DNA from: Gemmatimonadota bacterium
Lineage (GTDB): Bacteria > Gemmatimonadota > Gemmatimonadetes > Gemmatimonadales > GWC2-71-9
NCBI GenBank assembly: GCA_004357415.1
Contig: SMVY01000013.1
Coordinates: 1-13,445, forward strand
Direction of reading: 5' to 3'
DNA: 13,445 nucleotides
Part shown: in pieces, positions 6,354-12,958 of the stretch
How the letters are laid out: each line of letters begins with the position of its first letter
Numbering within the stretch: the stretch's first letter is position 1
Made by a program: the position numbers and the translations under genes
Notes under the pieces: model-generated
Databases searched by the model: none
What the model was told of the DNA's origin: nothing
What the model saw: only the letters and a program-made list of their open reading frames with translations

Positions 6354-7109
6354 TTGTTAGAGATCACCAATTTGCATGCTGGCGCCGACGGCGTCGAAAT
6401 TCTCAAGGGTATCAACCTGACGGTCAACGCCGGTGAGGTGCACGCCATCATGGGCCCCAACGGGTCGGGCAAGAGCACCTTGGCTCAGGTGCTGGCCGGG
6501 CGGGAAGATTACCAAGTCACCGAGGGAACCGTCCGCTACGAGGGCAAAGATCTCCTGGAGATGGAGCCGGAGGAGCGGGCCTTGGCCGGTCTGTTCATGG
6601 CGTTCCAGTACCCGGTAGAAATCCCCGGCGTGACCAACGCCTACTTTCTGCGGGTCGCGTACAACGCTCAGCGGAAGTCACGCGGCCTCGAAGAGGTCGA
6701 CCCCATCGATTTCATGGATCTGCTCGACGAGAAGCTCAAGACCGTCGACTGGACGGCCGAGATTCTGGAGCGGCAGGTCAACGCCGGCATGTCCGGTGGC
6801 GAGAAGAAGCGCAACGAGATCCTCCAAATGGCCGTCCTCGAGCCCAAGCTCGCCGTGCTCGACGAGACCGATTCCGGCCTCGACATCGATGCCCTGAAGA
6901 TCGTGGCCCAAGGCGTCAACAACATGCGGCGGCCGGACAACGCCCTCATCGTGGTGACCCACTACCAGCGGCTGCTCAACTACATCGTGCCGGACTACGT
7001 GCACGTGCTGGTCGACGGCCGGATCGTCAAGTCGGGTGGCAAGGAGCTCGCCCTCGAGTTGGAAGCCAAGGGGTACGAGTGGGTACAGGAAGCTGGAGCA
7101 GTGTCGTGA
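6354..7109 (+). CDS. sufC: Fe-S cluster assembly ATPase SufC
   Basis: A 251-aa ABC-type ATPase that drives conformational change in SufBC2D. Walker A is GPNGSGKST with Lys40. The Q-loop is FQYP, the signature is MSGGEKKRNEI, Walker B with the D-loop is LAVLDETDSGLDIDAL, and the H-loop is VVTHYQRLL. The SDSGLDID-like segment after Walker B is characteristic of SufC rather than of transporters, and no membrane partner is encoded. I chose TTG at 6354: GGAGG stands 6 nt upstream and the product begins MLEITNLHAG, like other SufC proteins. A GTG at 6339 would place the ribosome-binding site inside the gene. The stop codon overlaps the sufD GTG. Confidence 0.96.
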   Translation: MLEITNLHAGADGVEILKGINLTVNAGEVHAIMGPNGSGKSTLAQVLAGREDYQVTEGTVRYEGKDLLEMEPEERALAGLFMAFQYPVEIPGVTNAYFLRVAYNAQRKSRGLEEVDPIDFMDLLDEKLKTVDWTAEILERQVNAGMSGGEKKRNEILQMAVLEPKLAVLDETDSGLDIDALKIVAQGVNNMRRPDNALIVVTHYQRLLNYIVPDYVHVLVDGRIVKSGGKELALELEAKGYEWVQEAGAVS

Positions 7110-8419
7110 CACTCACCTCATATCTCAAGGATTTCGAAGCCTCGGCGGCCAACGGCGGGGGTCGGCCGGAGTGGTTGATGCCGATCAAGCGCGGCGCCAT
7201 CGACCGGTTCGAGGCCCTTGGCTTTCCCGACCGGAAGAACGAGGACTGGAAGTTCACCAGTGTGGCGCCGATCGCGCGGAGCGCATTCAGCCGGATGGCC
7301 GCCGGGGACACTGTGCCGACGGAAGCCGACCTGGAGCCGTACCTGATCGGGCCGCCCGAGTGGCCTCGGGTCGTGTTCGTGAACGGCCGTTTCGTCGAGG
7401 CGTTGTCGACCGTAAGTGGGTTGCCGGGTGGAGTGACGCTGGGTACGCTGGCCGACGCCATGGCCGAGGAGCCCGAGTTCGTGGCACGTCATCTTAGCCA
7501 CACGGCGTCTGTTGAAGGCAACAGCTTTACCGCGCTCAATACGGCCTTCATCACCGACGGCGTGGTGCTGCACGTGGAGCCGAACACCGTCGTGGAGCAT
7601 CCCATTCACGTGCTGTATCTCACCGATGCCAGAGTCGGAGAAGGTGCCACTTATCCCCGGACATTGGTGGTGCTGGAGCACCACGCCCGGGCCTCGCTGA
7701 TCGAAAGCTACGCGGCCTTGCACGACGGCGTGTATTTCACCAACGCCGTGACCGAGGTATCGCTGGAGGCAGGATCCCGACTGGATCATTACAAGATTCA
7801 GCAGGAGAGCGAGCAGGCATACCACGTCGGCACGCTCGAAGCCCGGCAGGAGCGCGACAGCCATTTCCACTCGCTGTCGTTCGCCCTCGGCGGCGCCCTG
7901 AGCCGGACCAACATTTATACGGTGCTGGACGGTGAAGGGGGTTACGTCACCCTGAACGGGCTCTATGTAGTACACGGCGAACAGCACGTGGACCACCAAA
8001 CCAGTATCATACACGCGCAACCCAGCTGTACCAGCCACGAGGTCTACAAGGGTATTCTCGACGACCAGGCCCACGGCGTGTTCAACGGCAAGGTCTACGT
8101 CCACCCCATCGCCCAGAAGACGGACGGCAAGCAAACCAACCAGAATCTGCTGATGTCGCCCAGGGCCAAAATCGACACCAAGCCGCAGCTGGAGATCTAC
8201 GCCGACGACGTGCGCTGTACCCACGGGGCCACTGTGGGCCAGCTGGACGATCAGGCGGTGTTCTACTGCCGCAGCCGTGGACTGTCGCCGGCCGAGGCCA
8301 AGACGCTCCTGACATACGCCTTCGCCGCCGACGTGCTGGAACAGATTCCGTCGCGGCCGGTGGCCCAGTATCTCGAGCGCCTGGTGATGGAGCGCTTCCT
8401 CGGGAGCCGCGAGGGCTGA
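7106..8419 (+). CDS. sufD: Fe-S cluster assembly protein SufD
   Basis: A 437-aa paralogue of SufB that completes the SufBC2D complex and is linked to iron acquisition. The helical N-terminal part carries the RKNEDWKFTS motif typical of SufD; the beta-helix core and the C-terminal VRCTHGATVGQLDDQAVFY segment follow. His373 in CTHGAT corresponds to E. coli His360, which is needed for cluster formation at the SufB-SufD interface. The start is the GTG at 7106, whose last two bases overlap the sufC stop (GTGA), with GGAG 7 nt upstream. A longer frame from 7079 would lie inside sufC and has no ribosome-binding site. The stop codon is 5 nt before the sufS start. Confidence 0.95.
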   Translation: MTLTSYLKDFEASAANGGGRPEWLMPIKRGAIDRFEALGFPDRKNEDWKFTSVAPIARSAFSRMAAGDTVPTEADLEPYLIGPPEWPRVVFVNGRFVEALSTVSGLPGGVTLGTLADAMAEEPEFVARHLSHTASVEGNSFTALNTAFITDGVVLHVEPNTVVEHPIHVLYLTDARVGEGATYPRTLVVLEHHARASLIESYAALHDGVYFTNAVTEVSLEAGSRLDHYKIQQESEQAYHVGTLEARQERDSHFHSLSFALGGALSRTNIYTVLDGEGGYVTLNGLYVVHGEQHVDHQTSIIHAQPSCTSHEVYKGILDDQAHGVFNGKVYVHPIAQKTDGKQTNQNLLMSPRAKIDTKPQLEIYADDVRCTHGATVGQLDDQAVFYCRSRGLSPAEAKTLLTYAFAADVLEQIPSRPVAQYLERLVMERFLGSREG

Positions 8420-8424
8420 CGGCG

Positions 8425-9687
8425 GTGAGCGCCCCGTCAGGGTTGCCGTTGCCGGACGTCAACGCCGTGCCTTACGACGTTGACGCGATCCGCGCCGACT
8501 TTCCAATCTTGGAACAGACGGTCCACGGACGGCCGTTGGTATATTTGGACAACGCGGCCACCGCCCAGAAGCCCGAGGTGGTCATCGATGCGATCGATCG
8601 CTTTTTCCGCCAGCAAAATGCCAATATACACCGCGGGGTCCACGCGCTGAGCGTGGAGGCCACCGCGGCATACGACGCGGTGCGCGCCAAGGTCCGGGCG
8701 TTCATCAACGCGCAAGACGATCGCGAAATCATCTTCGTGCGAGGTACCACCGAGGCCATCAACCTGGTGGCCCAGAGCTTCGGCCGCGGCGCCGTAGGTC
8801 GCGGCGACGAGATCCTGGTGAGCGAGATGGAACACCACTCCAACCTGGTCCCGTGGCAGTTGTTGGCCGGACAGGTCGGGGCGGTGGTCAAAGCGGCACC
8901 GATCACCGATGATGGGGAACTCGATCTGGACGCCCTCCGAGCCGCATTCACCGACCGGACCAAGCTGCTCGCCGTGACCCACGTGTCCAACGCGCTCGGC
9001 ACGGTAAACCCGATCGCCGAGATCGTGGTCCAGGCACATGCCCACGGGGTGCCGGTGGTGGTGGACGGCGCTCAGGCGGTGCCTCACATCCCCGTGGACG
9101 TGACGGCGCTGGGCTGCGACTTCTACGCCTTTTCCGGGCACAAGATGTTTGGGCCCACCGGGATTGGCGTGCTGTACGGCCGGGCAGAGTTGCTGGAAGC
9201 CATGCCACCGTACCAGGGCGGTGGGGGGATGATCGCGTCGGTGTCGTTCGAGGGTACCACCTACGCCCCGATTCCTACGCGCTTCGAGGCGGGCACCCCG
9301 GCCATCGCCGAGGTCATAGGGCTGGGGCTGGCCATCGATTACCTGAACGATGTGAGCTTCGAGGCCTTGATGGCCTACGAGGACGAACTGGTAGGCTACG
9401 CGGTCCAACAGATCGGCGCCGTGCCGGGAGTACGCCTTATCGGGACACCGCAAGAACGTGTCGGTGTGGTAAGTTTCGTGATGGACGCAGCCCACCCGCA
9501 CGACGTCGGTACGGTACTCGATCAGGACGGCATCGCCGTCCGGGCGGGCCACCATTGTTCGCAGCCGGTGATGGACCACTTCGGAGTACCGGCCACCGTA
9601 CGGGCGTCGTTCGCCCTGTACAACACGCCGGAGGAAGTCGATACCCTGGTTGGGGGACTGCGCCGCGTCAACGAGATCTTCGGCTGA
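8425..9687 (+). CDS. sufS: Cysteine desulfurase SufS
   Basis: A 420-aa group II cysteine desulfurase: it converts cysteine to alanine and passes the sulfur, as a persulfide, to an acceptor. The PLP fold begins with VYLDNAATAQKP and NANIHRGVHALS. SEMEHHSN holds the conserved His pair near the cofactor, VVDGAQ the PLP-binding Asp, and FSGHKMFGPTG the Schiff-base Lys240. The catalytic Cys378 lies in RAGHHCSQP on the short loop typical of SufS/group II enzymes. The GTG start has GAGGG 9 nt upstream. The stop shares one base with the sufU ATG (TGATG), which fits the need for SufU as the zinc-dependent sulfur acceptor. Confidence 0.96.
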   Translation: MSAPSGLPLPDVNAVPYDVDAIRADFPILEQTVHGRPLVYLDNAATAQKPEVVIDAIDRFFRQQNANIHRGVHALSVEATAAYDAVRAKVRAFINAQDDREIIFVRGTTEAINLVAQSFGRGAVGRGDEILVSEMEHHSNLVPWQLLAGQVGAVVKAAPITDDGELDLDALRAAFTDRTKLLAVTHVSNALGTVNPIAEIVVQAHAHGVPVVVDGAQAVPHIPVDVTALGCDFYAFSGHKMFGPTGIGVLYGRAELLEAMPPYQGGGGMIASVSFEGTTYAPIPTRFEAGTPAIAEVIGLGLAIDYLNDVSFEALMAYEDELVGYAVQQIGAVPGVRLIGTPQERVGVVSFVMDAAHPHDVGTVLDQDGIAVRAGHHCSQPVMDHFGVPATVRASFALYNTPEEVDTLVGGLRRVNEIFG

Positions 9688-10139
9688 TGGGGAACCTCAA
9701 GGAGCTGTATCAAGAAGTCATTCTCGACCACAACCGCTCACCGCGGAATTTTCGGGAGATCGCCGACACACCGCACCACGCCGAGGGACACAACCCGCTG
9801 TGTGGCGACAACATCACGGTCTGGGTCGAGCTCGATGGCGACGTCATCAGCGACGCGAGTTTCATCGGTAATGGTTGCGCCATCTCCAAAGCCTCGGCGT
9901 CGCTAATGACCCAGGCGGTCAAGGGCAAACGCGTGTCCGAGGCCAAGGAACTGTTCAAGAGCTTCCAGAAGCTGGTGACGGGACGGGTGTCGCCCGAGGA
10001 GAGTAAGGACCTACTCGGCAAGTTGATCCTGTTTGCCGGTGTGTCACAATTCCCCGTGCGGGTCAAGTGCGCCAGCCTCAGCTGGCATACCATGAACGCG
10101 GCCCTAGAGGATGCAGCCGAACCGGTGACGACGGAGTAG
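9687..10139 (+). CDS. sufU: SufU sulfurtransferase / Fe-S assembly protein
   Basis: A 150-aa IscU-fold protein. It has C39-G-D41 in HNPLCGDN, C64 in GNGCAIS and C128 in VKCASLSW, which match the zinc ligands and acceptor cysteine of Bacillus subtilis SufU (C41, D43, C66, C128). The insertion of about 18-20 residues between the second and third cysteines (KGKRVSEAKELFKSFQKLVTG region) and the lack of the IscU LPPVK motif separate it from IscU. SufU takes the persulfide from SufS by a zinc-ligand swap and feeds SufB. The ATG overlaps the sufS stop by one base, indicating translational coupling. No sufE gene is seen, so SufU is the likely partner of SufS. The gene is followed by a heptamer-repeat spacer. 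Confidence 0.94.
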   Translation: MGNLKELYQEVILDHNRSPRNFREIADTPHHAEGHNPLCGDNITVWVELDGDVISDASFIGNGCAISKASASLMTQAVKGKRVSEAKELFKSFQKLVTGRVSPEESKDLLGKLILFAGVSQFPVRVKCASLSWHTMNAALEDAAEPVTTE

Positions 10140-10140
10140 A

Positions 10141-10203
10141 TGAATATTGAATATGGAACACTGAATATTGAATGTTGAATATTACGCACTACGCACTCAA
10201 CGA
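10141..10203. repeat. Nine tandem 7-nt units between sufU and bacilliredoxin
   Basis: From 10141 the sequence divides into successive heptamers with no break in register: TGAATAT twice, GGAACAC, TGAATAT, TGAATGT, TGAATAT, TACGCAC twice, then TCAACGA. The first six are variants of one AT-rich word, the later ones of a GC-richer word. The AT-rich composition contrasts sharply with the genes around it. The array starts 1 nt after the sufU stop codon. It is not a CRISPR array, because there are no spacers. Confidence 0.82.
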
Positions 10204-10218
10204 GCAGGAGATCCATCC

Positions 10219-10647
10219 ATGTACGATCCCACACTGGTCCAACCCATGCGCGACGAAACCGTGGCCATGGGTCTCGAAGAACTCACCACGGTCGCCGAAG
10301 TCGACGCCGTCTTGGCCAACCACAGCGGCACCGCGTTGGTGCTGGTCAACTCGGTGTGTGGCTGTGCCGCCGGGACGGCCCGGCCGGCGCTGAAGCAGGC
10401 GCTGAGCCATGGTGTCACGCCCGACAAGGTCTACTCAGTCTTTGCCGGCATGGACACCGATGCCACCCAGCGGGCTCGCAGCTACTTCGGTGAGGACTTC
10501 CAGCCGAGCTCGCCGTCGATGGCACTGCTGCGCGATGGAGAGGTCGTCATGATGCTGCACCGACACATGATCGAAGGACGCACCCCGGAAGAGATTTCCG
10601 CGGACCTTACTGCAGCGTTCGACAAACACTGCGAGACCACGGTATGA
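10219..10647 (+). CDS. brxA: Bacilliredoxin, BrxA/BrxB (YphP/YqiW) family
   Basis: A 142-aa thioredoxin-like protein with the family's unusual CGC active site: VNSVCGCAAGTARP with C47 and C49. The C-terminal SPSMALLRDGEVVMMLHRHMIEGR segment also fits the DUF1094/YphP family, whose usual length is about 140-145 aa. Bacillus members remove bacillithiol from S-bacillithiolated proteins. The start ATG at 10219 is set by AGGAG 8 nt upstream; the upstream in-frame extension runs through the heptamer array. It is on the same strand as, and 79 nt after, sufU, so it is probably cotranscribed. I infer a role in thiol redox repair of SUF or other Fe-S proteins. BrxA cannot be told from BrxB by eye, and the presence of bacillithiol synthesis genes is unknown. 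Confidence 0.87.
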   Translation: MYDPTLVQPMRDETVAMGLEELTTVAEVDAVLANHSGTALVLVNSVCGCAAGTARPALKQALSHGVTPDKVYSVFAGMDTDATQRARSYFGEDFQPSSPSMALLRDGEVVMMLHRHMIEGRTPEEISADLTAAFDKHCETTV

Positions 10648-10683
10648 CCGCTTTTCCCTTCGAAGTTGAAGCTTGTGGCGGTC

Positions 10684-10766
10684 AGCGGGGCTGCGGGGCA
10701 GCGGGGCGGTCCCGTTACCTCCATGCAATCATCTGCCCCGCAGCCCCGCAGCCCCGCAGCCCCGCC
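10684..10766. repeat. Second octamer-built inverted repeat (17-bp perfect arms)
   Basis: The left arm is three octamers, AGCGGGGC, TGCGGGGC and AGCGGGGC (10684-10707). The right arm is four octamers, GCCCCGCA three times and GCCCCGCC (10735-10766). Bases 10685-10701 pair perfectly with 10733-10749 around a 31-nt loop, and slipped pairings with the other units are possible. It begins 36 nt after the bacilliredoxin stop and ends 2 nt before the next ATG. The architecture is the same as at 699-806, with a different word. It may serve as a terminator-like barrier, though no T-tract follows. Confidence 0.82.
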
Positions 10767-10768
10767 TA

Positions 10769-11050
10769 ATGTCCGGCCACGTGTTCCATCCCGGCCACCA
10801 TGAACTCCATGGCATCACCGTGGTCGTCGAGACCTCCGGCGACACCACGTATGTGGGACGGTTCGACCGGGAAGACGATGAACAAGCCTACCTCAAGGAC
10901 GTCGGTGTGCATCAAGCGGGATCGCAGTCGTGGGAGGAATACCTCGATCGCACCATGTTGTACGGGGTCAAGGTTGATCACCCCGATCTCACTGTGCCTC
11001 GCGCGGAGATCACTAGTGTAAGGAAGCTGACCGAGGTAGGGCGGGGCTGA
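10769..11050 (+). CDS. 93-aa conserved-looking protein, His-rich N-terminus, Sm/SH3-like
   Basis: I do not recognise a named family. The first 15 residues (MSGHVFHPGHHELHG) hold five His within 11 positions, a possible metal site. The middle, GITVVVETSGDTTYVGRFDRED, has the alternating hydrophobic strands and the G-x-x-x-G-R-F-D turn seen in Sm-like and SH3-like small barrels. The end, VPRAEITSVRKL, resembles the closing strand of such folds. There is no signal peptide or membrane segment, and no Cys. The ATG at 10769 is the only ATG in frame near the start, yet it has no Shine-Dalgarno because the octamer repeat ends 2 nt before it. Codon use looks like that of the neighbours. It could be the last gene of the suf transcript or an independent gene. 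It is convergent with the sulfatase gene, with 60 nt between them. Confidence 0.68.
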   Translation: MSGHVFHPGHHELHGITVVVETSGDTTYVGRFDREDDEQAYLKDVGVHQAGSQSWEEYLDRTMLYGVKVDHPDLTVPRAEITSVRKLTEVGRG

Positions 11051-11110
11051 GCTGCAGGGATCAGGCGGGCGGTATGGTCGTGGGTAGTGGAGAGAGGAAG
11101 CCCCGTCGGC

Positions 11111-12760
11111 TCACAGGCCCGATCTGATGTCCAGTACGCCATTCTCCTCCTTGTATTGTTCCCAAGAGGCGATCATGGTGGCCAACCGATCTGGCTGGTC
11201 CTCGGCCAAATCGTTGAGCTCACCCGGGTCTCGAGTCAGGTTGAACAATTCCCACTCACCGGGGCCGAACGGTGGAGCCATCCAGAGAATCTTCCAGTCG
11301 CCGTCGAAGAAGGCCTTCATACCAAAAAGCTCGTAACCGACTCGGCTGACTCGAGCGCTCGGGGAGTCAATCTTCCCCTCGAAGAGATCCAATAACGACG
11401 TACCCTGCATCGCCATTACTGGACGGCCAGCGATTGCCTCCGGATGGTCAATGTCGATGATATCGAGGATTGTCGGCATGATGTCGCGGACGTGGAAAAA
11501 CGAATGGTTTAACGTACCCGAGTTGTGCATGTCTCCAGGAAGCTTGACCACGAACGGCGATCTGATCCCACCCTCGGAAACGAACGCCTTGAACAAACGG
11601 CTGGGTGACATACTGGCCTGGGCCCAACCCGGGCCAGTCTCGATGTATGAGTTCCTCAAGCCCCGGTTTGCCAGACTGTTGTCGAACGAATTCAAGAACG
11701 CATCTGTCTGACCGGGGTAGACTGTGCGCGGATGTCCGTTGGCCCCGTTATCGGAAAAAAAGATGATAAGAGTGTTGTCGTATTCACCTACCTCCCGTAG
11801 ATAGTCGAAGACCCGCTGGATCTGCTCGTCCATGTAGTCGACCATCGCCGCGTAGACTTCCATGTCCCGAGCGGCTACCTGCCGCTCTTCCGGCAACAAC
11901 TCCTGCCAGGCTGTGACTGAGCCAAGCCGTGGAAACGGCTCTGCACCTTCGGGCACGATGCCGAGTTGTTTCAATGCACGAAGTCGTTCCTCACGCAAAT
12001 GGTCCCAACCCTGGTCGTACTTGCCTCTATACTTGTCGATGTACTCCCGAGGAGCGTGGAGGGGGTCGTGAGGCGCGGTATAGGACAGATAGGCGAAAAA
12101 CGGTTTGGCGTCCCCTCGATTGTGCTCGATAAACTCGATCAGGCTATCGGTATAAGTCTTGCTTGAGTAGAAATCGTCCGGTAACTCTTCGACCAATTCA
12201 CCATTTCGTCGATAGATCATCGGCTGCGGTGGGGACAGCGGCTTGCGATCGTTCCAGTGGCTGCCGCCGCCGATCGCGAGGATGAACGTTTCCTCGAATC
12301 CCCTGGCATGAGGGCCGGTATCTTGTTCAGTGCCGAGGTGCCACTTGCCTGCCATGTAGGTGTGGTACCCGCTCTCTTGTAGCACCTCAGGGAGGGCCGC
12401 GACCTGGAAATTGAGATACCCCTCGTAGCCGGGATGCCCCTCCATCTCCGGGGTGAGGAGTTCGCCCATTGTCCCAATGCCGGCAACGTGATTGTCCGTG
12501 CCAGTCAGCAGGACCGAGCGAGTGGGTGAGCAGCTGGGTAGGACGTGAAAGTTGGACAGGCGTAGTCCTTCCTGCGCCAGTTGATCCAGTGCCGGTGTGG
12601 CAATCTCCCCTCCGAATGCGCCGATATCCGAGTAACCCATGTCATCGGCGACGATGAGCAGAATGTTCGGTTGTCCGCCCGGTGGGCGAGCTTCGGTGCA
12701 ACCCGAAGCCAGCAGGACAAGAATGGGTAGCATGATCTGCGCAGGGAGTTTGCTGGTCAT
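11111..12760 (-). CDS. AtsA-like type I arylsulfatase, predicted lipoprotein
   Basis: A 549-aa sulfatase that should hydrolyse sulfate esters. The signature Cys77-S-P-T-R81 is the formylglycine site, and the surrounding SPTRSVLLTGTDNH segment is very close to Pseudomonas aeruginosa AtsA. Metal and active-site residues are in place: D39-D40 (ADDMGYSD), K139 and H141 (GKWHLG), H231 (PHDP), D337-N338 (SDNG) and K391 (LFKAF). The N-terminus MTSKLPAQIMLPILVLLASGC is a lipoprotein signal with lipobox LASGC, so the enzyme should be anchored at C21. I chose the ATG at 12760, with GGAAGG 8 nt upstream; a TTG at 12793 would bury this signal. No formylglycine-generating enzyme or second sulfatase lies in the window. 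The substrate (aryl sulfate or sulfated polysaccharide fragment) is unknown. The gene stands alone, with its own promoter. Confidence 0.92.
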   Translation of the reverse strand: MTSKLPAQIMLPILVLLASGCTEARPPGGQPNILLIVADDMGYSDIGAFGGEIATPALDQLAQEGLRLSNFHVLPSCSPTRSVLLTGTDNHVAGIGTMGELLTPEMEGHPGYEGYLNFQVAALPEVLQESGYHTYMAGKWHLGTEQDTGPHARGFEETFILAIGGGSHWNDRKPLSPPQPMIYRRNGELVEELPDDFYSSKTYTDSLIEFIEHNRGDAKPFFAYLSYTAPHDPLHAPREYIDKYRGKYDQGWDHLREERLRALKQLGIVPEGAEPFPRLGSVTAWQELLPEERQVAARDMEVYAAMVDYMDEQIQRVFDYLREVGEYDNTLIIFFSDNGANGHPRTVYPGQTDAFLNSFDNSLANRGLRNSYIETGPGWAQASMSPSRLFKAFVSEGGIRSPFVVKLPGDMHNSGTLNHSFFHVRDIMPTILDIIDIDHPEAIAGRPVMAMQGTSLLDLFEGKIDSPSARVSRVGYELFGMKAFFDGDWKILWMAPPFGPGEWELFNLTRDPGELNDLAEDQPDRLATMIASWEQYKEENGVLDIRSGL

Positions 12761-12825
12761 GGCAATAGCCTTCCGAAACAAACCATCATTCAAGAAATGT
12801 TTGCGAGGAAACTTGGAGGTGCTCC

Positions 12826-12869
12826 ATTTTACCCTGGGATTGTCGTCGCCACAAGACAGCAGACCCAGG
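12826..12869 (-). promoter_or_regulatory. Promoter and flanking inverted repeat of the sulfatase gene
   Basis: On the minus strand TTGTGG (12849-12854) is followed after 17 nt by TAAAAT (12826-12831). A 6-bp inverted repeat, CCTGGG (12833-12838) and CCCAGG (12864-12869), has one half in the promoter spacer and the other just upstream of the -35 element, with centres 31 bp apart. That spacing, about three helical turns, would suit a dimeric regulator or DNA looping. The leader would be about 60 nt. Confidence 0.5.
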
Positions 12870-12926
12870 TGTCATGAGCATATGAAGAGTTGGGGCAGGA
12901 GTCTGGATCCTGAGTACATACGTGCG

Positions 12927-12956
12927 GCCGAAGCTGACAACCTTTTAGTCGGCAGC
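12927..12956 (-). terminator. Weak hairpin downstream of trpA
   Basis: GCCGA (12927-12931) can pair with TCGGC (12949-12953), or alternatively GCTG (12933-12936) with CAGC (12953-12956), just past the trpA stop on the minus strand. The loop is long and no T-tract follows, so this is only a weak candidate. Confidence 0.22.
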
Positions 12957-12958
12957 CG

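Noticed and set aside
8437..9579. A 380-aa open frame antisense to sufS, and a similar 368-aa one antisense to sufD (7118-8224)
   Set aside because: Both are composition shadows: His/Arg/Gly/Val-rich products without motifs or ribosome-binding sites, opposite conserved enzymes.
10141..10203. CRISPR-like direct repeats
   Set aside because: Units are 7 nt with no spacers and no cas genes nearby.
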